DNA of 64,000 bases from DYJK01 sp040755055 (lineage in GTDB: Bacteria; Bacteroidota; Ignavibacteria; Ignavibacteriales; Melioribacteraceae), in assembly GCA_040755055.1 (NCBI GenBank), contig JBFMBS010000007.1, forward strand, positions 99,629 through 163,628, in the 5' to 3' direction. Of this stretch, positions 59,546 to 64,000 are shown piece after piece. Below the pieces are notes generated by a model. That model worked only from the letters and a program-made list of their open reading frames with translations, ran no database searches and had not been told where the DNA came from. Within the stretch, counting starts at the first letter, position 1; every line of letters begins with the position of its first letter. The translations under genes and the position numbers were made by a program.

Positions 59546-62500
59546 ATGAAAAAATACATCAAGTTACTATTAGCCCTCCTAATAATACTTTCCTCATGCA
59601 AGTTAAAAGAAGATACGACGGGTACTGATGATACCGGCGGCGACGGCACAATTACAATCAAGGTAACATCACCCAACGGAGCTGAAAATTTAATGGAAGG
59701 TTCTTCGCATGAAGTTAGGTGGACAGGAACCGGCACCGAATATATCCGTATTCTTTTTTCTGTTGATAACGGCTCAAGTTGGTCGCTAGTTGCTGATAGT
59801 GTTAAAAACGTTGGCGTTTTTGTCTGGTTCCCGATACCAAATGTTATATCAAATCAGTGTAAGATACGTGTCTCCAGCGTCGATGGGCAAAGTTCGGATG
59901 AAAGTGACAATGTATTTAACATCATAAAAAACTCAAATGAAAGTTTAAGAATTGATAGACCACAAGGCGGTGAAGCGTGGGAAGGTGGAACGGCTAAAGA
60001 GATCAGATGGTATAGCTCGGGTTTGGATTCGATCAAGATCGAATACACGACAGATAATGGTAACCACTGGAGTCTTATTGCAATTGATAGAAAGAATACC
60101 GGTATTTATTATTGGGAACCGGTTCCTAATACTCCATCTACGTTAGCTCAAATTAGAATTATGGATGCCTCAGATGGTAATCCATCAGCGGTTAGTAATG
60201 TATTTAGCATATTGCCTGAACCGGTTATTCGTGTACTTTCTCCAAATGGCGGCGAAACATTGTTATCCGGCGGCAGTAGAAAAATTGAATGGATATCAGA
60301 AAACATTCAGAATGTTAAAATTGCATATACTACGGATAACGGATTTGCCTGGACAACGATCACCACTTCTACGCCGAGTATAGGATTTTTTACATGGGAT
60401 CAAATACCGGATTTAAATTCACAGTTATGTAAAATAAGAATTTATGATGCATTGGATAACGAACCATCAGATGTTTCGGACAGCGTATTTACGATTACAA
60501 ACCAGGTTACACAAATTGTTGAAGTTACGTCGCCAAACGGAGGGGAAAGCTGGCAAGCCGGTACATCACAAAATATTACATGGAATTCAAGTGGTATTCA
60601 GCAAGTTAAAATCGATTTCACTTCCAATAACGGTCTAACCTGGAATTCGATTGTAAATAATCATGCTAACACCGGTGCTTATGAATGGAATGTCCCGAAT
60701 TCACTTTCTACACAATGTTTAATTAGGGTAAGCGATGCAGCCGATAATGACCCGGTTGATCAAAGTAATGCAACCTTTAAAATCGTTCCTAAACCTGAAT
60801 TGAAAATTATTCAACCTAACGGCGGCGAAACATGGACTGCCGGAAAAATTGACACCATCAAATGGACTTCAATTGGTGTAGAAAATGTATTTATTGATTA
60901 TACTCCTGATAATGGAATTACATGGACGACGATTGTTGAACAAACACCTTCTGATGGTGAATATGCATTTAGTTTTAGCGGTTCCGGTACCCAATTTAAG
61001 ATAAGAATTCTTGAAGCAATAAATGGTTACCCGGTTGATGAGAGCGATGGCACATTTACAGTATTACCCGAGCCCAAAATTACTGTACTCAGCCCGAATG
61101 GCGGTGAAGAATGGTACCCGGGTTCAAGCAACAATATTTTATGGACTTCGAACAATATTGAATTTGTAAAGATTGAATATACCACTAACAACGGTGCAAC
61201 CTGGAATACAATTACGAACTCAACACCTAGTGATGGTGCTTATTCATGGAATACAGTCCCAGACGTAAGTTCTCTCCAATGCAGAGTACGAATCAGTGAT
61301 GCAGAGGATGGAATTCCGGCAGATATTTCTAATGATAACTTTACTATTACACAACCTGGTAATCAATTGATAACAGTTACTTCTCCGAATGGCGGCGAAG
61401 AATGGCCAGCCGGTTCTTCGCAAAATATTACCTGGGAAGCATCCGGTATTGCAAATGTTAAAATTGAATTTACTACTAACAATGGTCTGAACTGGAATAC
61501 AATCGTTTCAAGCACAGCAAGCGATGGATTCTATACATGGACCCAAATTCCAGCAGTTACTTCTACCAATTGTAAGGTTAGGATAAGTGATGCTGCTGAT
61601 AACACTCCGAGTGATGAGAGTGATAGTTACTTTAGTATAGCACCAGAACCGGATATTGTTGTGATACAGCCCAACGGCGGTGAACTAATTTATACCGGTT
61701 CAACTGTTGATATTCAGTGGACATCGGTTAGCGTTGCAAACGTTAAAATTGAATACACTACTAACGGTGGTGCAGAGTGGGTGACAATAATTAGCAGTAC
61801 TCCGAGTATTGGCTCATATTATTGGAGCAGCGTGCCGGCAGTTAGTTCTTTGCAATGCAAAATAAAAGTTAGTGATGCAGATGATGGTATCCCATCGGAT
61901 ATCTCCGACGAAAATTTCCAAATTACAAATCAAATTGGGCAAATTATTACTGTTACAACGCCAAATGGGGGCGAACATTATCTTGCCGGAAGCTCAGTAA
62001 ATTTAACATGGAGTTCTTTCGGTGTGCAGAATGTTAAAATTGAATACACGACTAACAATGGTAATAACTGGATTGAAATTGTAAGTAGCACAGAAAGTGA
62101 TGGATTCTATACATGGTCACCAGTACCCGGTACAGCATCTTCGAATTGCAGAATAAGAATTAGTGACGCTTCTGACAATTTACCATTCGACACAAGTGAT
62201 GAGCTATTCAGCATTGATCCTGAACCATCATTATCAATTGTTTCACCTAATGGTGGCGAGACTATTACATTTGGTGATAAAGTAGCAATCCAATGGACTT
62301 CGGAAAGTGTTGCAAATGTGAAGATCGAATATACCCTTAACGGCGGTGCAACTTGGGCAACAATAGTTGGTAGTACACCAAGTATCGGTACTTACTCGTG
62401 GGATACTGCACTTGATCCGTTACTAAATACAAATTCCGAACAGTGCCGTATTAGAATAAGTGATGCTAATGATGGTGTACCATATGATGTCTCAGATCAG

Positions 62501-63733
62501 AATTTTAGTTTGACTAACCAGATTGTACAAAGCATTACTGTTACAAGTCCAAACGGTGGAGAAAAATGGCGTGAGCGACAAACTCGAAACATTACGTGGG
62601 ATTCGAAGGGTATTAGTTTAGTCAAAATTGAATTCACTACTGATAATGGTCTTACATGGACTTTGATTGCTGATAATGAAGCTAACACCGGGTCATATGC
62701 TTGGACGATTCCGGCATCACTTAACTCCACTCAATGTAAAGTTCGTGTTGGTGATACCGGTGGAGTGATATCGGATGTTAGTGATGCATCATTCTCAATT
62801 CTACTAACTGCTGAAATTCAAAATATTCTTTTCCCACAAAATGGTGATGAAGTAATTGTAGGTGAACCGGTTACTATTCTTTGGGAATCAACCGGTATTG
62901 AAAAAGTTAAGATCGAATATAATTATCAAGACGTAACCGATCCTACCGATTGGTTTACGTTAGTTGATAGTTTGCAAAACATTGGCAGTTACAGAACCAG
63001 CTTCTCGGTAGTTGATGATAGTTATGTAATCCGGATTACCGCTACGGATAATTCCGCTTCTTTGATAAGCGGAGTATTTAAAGTTAAACCGGCATCTTAT
63101 ATTACAATTGAATCACCAAACGGAGGAGAGGAATGGCTCCACTACCCGGCTGCCGATCAATATGAAATAAAATGGCGGGCAACAAATCTTACTAATGTTA
63201 AGATTGAACTAACTACCAACGGCGGCGGTTCATGGCAAACACTTGTTGAAAGTACGCCAAACGATGGAATGTTCAAGGCAACTTTCCCGGCACAAGAAGA
63301 TAGTTCTGATTTGTGCCTGATTAGAATTAGCGATCCTGACGATGGAAGTCCAAAAGATGAATCAGATGATTTCTTTGCTCTTCACAAAAACAAGTGGATC
63401 CGTCTTGAATTTCCGAATACCGGTGAGGATTTCTATAAAGGTCATCCTGATTATGGTGACAACTTAACTGTTATTTGGAATTCATATGCAGTAGAAACAG
63501 TTGATATTTATTACAGTATGGATAACGGTGTAACGTGGACAACGCTTGTAACAAATCAACCTTCAACCGGTGCTTATGTTTGGGTTGATTATCCAACAGA
63601 TGCATATCATACTTCTACTCAAGGTAGATTACTAATTATTGAAGCTGGTGGCGATCCTTTCAACAGAACCGGGGAAGTATTTGATATTAATGATGTTCCA
63701 TTCTGGTTGAATATTAGAAATTTAGGTGATTAA
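59546..63733 (+). CDS. Repeat lipoprotein with about 14 Kre9/KNH-like modules
   Basis: A 1,395-residue secreted lipoprotein. The lipobox LSSC puts the lipid on C18. After a Gly/Thr linker come about 14 beta-sandwich-like modules of roughly 90-100 residues, each opening with a SPNGGE-type motif and containing NVKIEYTTNNG, then TIVSSTPSDG, then CKVRISDA. These match the Ser-Thr-rich GPI (Kre9/KNH) type. Modules 6-11 alternate between two subtypes. The C-terminus is WLNIRNLGD and shows no type IX sorting domain. The likely place is the cell surface; adhesion is a guess. It ends in a terminator at 63754. Confidence 0.9.
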   Translation: MKKYIKLLLALLIILSSCKLKEDTTGTDDTGGDGTITIKVTSPNGAENLMEGSSHEVRWTGTGTEYIRILFSVDNGSSWSLVADSVKNVGVFVWFPIPNVISNQCKIRVSSVDGQSSDESDNVFNIIKNSNESLRIDRPQGGEAWEGGTAKEIRWYSSGLDSIKIEYTTDNGNHWSLIAIDRKNTGIYYWEPVPNTPSTLAQIRIMDASDGNPSAVSNVFSILPEPVIRVLSPNGGETLLSGGSRKIEWISENIQNVKIAYTTDNGFAWTTITTSTPSIGFFTWDQIPDLNSQLCKIRIYDALDNEPSDVSDSVFTITNQVTQIVEVTSPNGGESWQAGTSQNITWNSSGIQQVKIDFTSNNGLTWNSIVNNHANTGAYEWNVPNSLSTQCLIRVSDAADNDPVDQSNATFKIVPKPELKIIQPNGGETWTAGKIDTIKWTSIGVENVFIDYTPDNGITWTTIVEQTPSDGEYAFSFSGSGTQFKIRILEAINGYPVDESDGTFTVLPEPKITVLSPNGGEEWYPGSSNNILWTSNNIEFVKIEYTTNNGATWNTITNSTPSDGAYSWNTVPDVSSLQCRVRISDAEDGIPADISNDNFTITQPGNQLITVTSPNGGEEWPAGSSQNITWEASGIANVKIEFTTNNGLNWNTIVSSTASDGFYTWTQIPAVTSTNCKVRISDAADNTPSDESDSYFSIAPEPDIVVIQPNGGELIYTGSTVDIQWTSVSVANVKIEYTTNGGAEWVTIISSTPSIGSYYWSSVPAVSSLQCKIKVSDADDGIPSDISDENFQITNQIGQIITVTTPNGGEHYLAGSSVNLTWSSFGVQNVKIEYTTNNGNNWIEIVSSTESDGFYTWSPVPGTASSNCRIRISDASDNLPFDTSDELFSIDPEPSLSIVSPNGGETITFGDKVAIQWTSESVANVKIEYTLNGGATWATIVGSTPSIGTYSWDTALDPLLNTNSEQCRIRISDANDGVPYDVSDQNFSLTNQIVQSITVTSPNGGEKWRERQTRNITWDSKGISLVKIEFTTDNGLTWTLIADNEANTGSYAWTIPASLNSTQCKVRVGDTGGVISDVSDASFSILLTAEIQNILFPQNGDEVIVGEPVTILWESTGIEKVKIEYNYQDVTDPTDWFTLVDSLQNIGSYRTSFSVVDDSYVIRITATDNSASLISGVFKVKPASYITIESPNGGEEWLHYPAADQYEIKWRATNLTNVKIELTTNGGGSWQTLVESTPNDGMFKATFPAQEDSSDLCLIRISDPDDGSPKDESDDFFALHKNKWIRLEFPNTGEDFYKGHPDYGDNLTVIWNSYAVETVDIYYSMDNGVTWTTLVTNQPSTGAYVWVDYPTDAYHTSTQGRLLIIEAGGDPFNRTGEVFDINDVPFWLNIRNLGD
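59657..63690 (+). repeat. Tandem protein-coding repeats of the Kre9-like lipoprotein
   Basis: About 14 units of roughly 270-300 bases, visible by recurring SPNGGE codons (for instance near 60238, 60532, 61087, 61378, 62533). The units are diverged, so the array is old, but neighbouring units (61087-62500) are more alike than distant ones. Confidence 0.85.
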
Positions 63734-63753
63734 TAATTTTTGATAAGAATTGC

Positions 63754-63781
63754 AAAAGTGCAGCTGATGGCTGCACTTTTT
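63754..63781 (+). terminator. Intrinsic terminator after the repeat lipoprotein gene
   Basis: A perfect 11-base-pair stem AAAAGTGCAGC/GCTGCACTTTT (63754-63764 and 63770-63780) with loop TGATG and T-tail. Confidence 0.92.
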
Positions 63782-63843
63782 GTTCTAAATCGATCAATAA
63801 TTTTTTCTTTTGTAATTTTATTAATAATTTTACTTGAAGGATT

Positions 63844-63916
63844 TGCCCCGTGGTGTAATTGGCAACACGTCTGACTCTGGATCAGAAGACTTCAGGTTCG
63901 ACCCCTGACGGGGCAG
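63844..63916 (+). tRNA. tRNA-Gln (anticodon CUG)
   Basis: Acceptor TGCCCCG pairs with CGGGGCA, discriminator G, and no CCA is encoded (CTC follows). The anticodon stem TCTGA/TCAGA and loop CTCTGGA give anticodon CTG for CAG codons. The T arm has GTTCGACCC. This is a second glutamine isoacceptor beside the UUG tRNA at 20186. Confidence 0.95.
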
Positions 63917-63923
63917 CTCTCTT

Positions 63924-63961
63924 AAATCCTTGTAATGAAATAAATTGCAAGGATTTTTTTT
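63924..63961 (+). terminator. Intrinsic terminator after tRNA-Gln(CUG)
   Basis: Nine-base-pair stem AAATCCTTG/CAAGGATTT (63924-63932 and 63948-63956) around a 15-base AT-rich loop, followed by a T run. Confidence 0.8.
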
Positions 63962-64000
63962 ATTGCAAGCTAAGTGACTTTTTTATGCAGCACACAATAA

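Noticed and set aside
59657..63690. The repeats as a possible CRISPR array or other DNA repeat
   Set aside because: They are about 280-base diverged coding repeats in one open frame with a repeated protein motif.

Overview
The window is a 64 kb piece of a low-GC, Gram-negative bacterial chromosome, most likely from the Ignavibacteria/Chlorobi/Bacteroidetes group. The clues are a short primary sigma factor (284 residues) without region 1.1, ribosomal proteins L17 and L5 with charged extensions, an HU-like plus SPOR envelope protein, a lipoprotein built from Kre9/KNH-like modules, a eukaryote-like pterin synthase, and many TTG starts in essential genes. The taxonomic call is inference from gene content; no 16S gene is present.

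Bases 1-27,080 are one long plus-strand transcription and translation cluster: rpoB (5' end cut off), rpoC, then the str, S10, spc and alpha operons fused head to tail (rpsL to rplQ), ending at a strong terminator at 27,042-27,080. A tRNA-Gln gene sits inside the spc part between rplR and rpsE. Possible internal control points are a TTGACA promoter before rpsL, a hairpin after tuf and a perfect palindrome between rpoB and rpoC.

Bases 27,100-36,400 hold a RAYT-type transposase gene containing a REP-like palindrome, the GTPase gene engB, a membrane GAF-GAF protein with a degenerate GGDEF domain, deoB, two overlapping microcompartment vertex genes (EutN/CcmL), the primary sigma factor, an NlpC/P60 lipoprotein, fumC, and a Bro-N gene split by an in-frame stop.

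Bases 36,400-48,150 hold a minus-strand series fur-feoA-feoB-metallohydrolase-M28 peptidase, facing away from dodecin and two peroxiredoxin genes. Next come a PTPS-folE-SDR operon that looks like a biopterin route, an ECF sigma/anti-sigma operon flanked by two Spy-like periplasmic proteins, a tRNA-Leu and a TPR protein.

Bases 48,200-64,000 hold a DUF92 membrane protein, then an envelope operon (990-residue TPR protein, outer-membrane barrel, HU-SPOR protein, ExbB, ExbD, TonB). Facing it is a four-gene minus-strand operon (beta-propeller, DUF2085 and two unknown membrane proteins). The window ends with a 1,395-residue repeat lipoprotein and a second tRNA-Gln. No CRISPR array, rRNA, prophage or complete insertion sequence was seen, and no gene-free stretch exceeds 300 bases.
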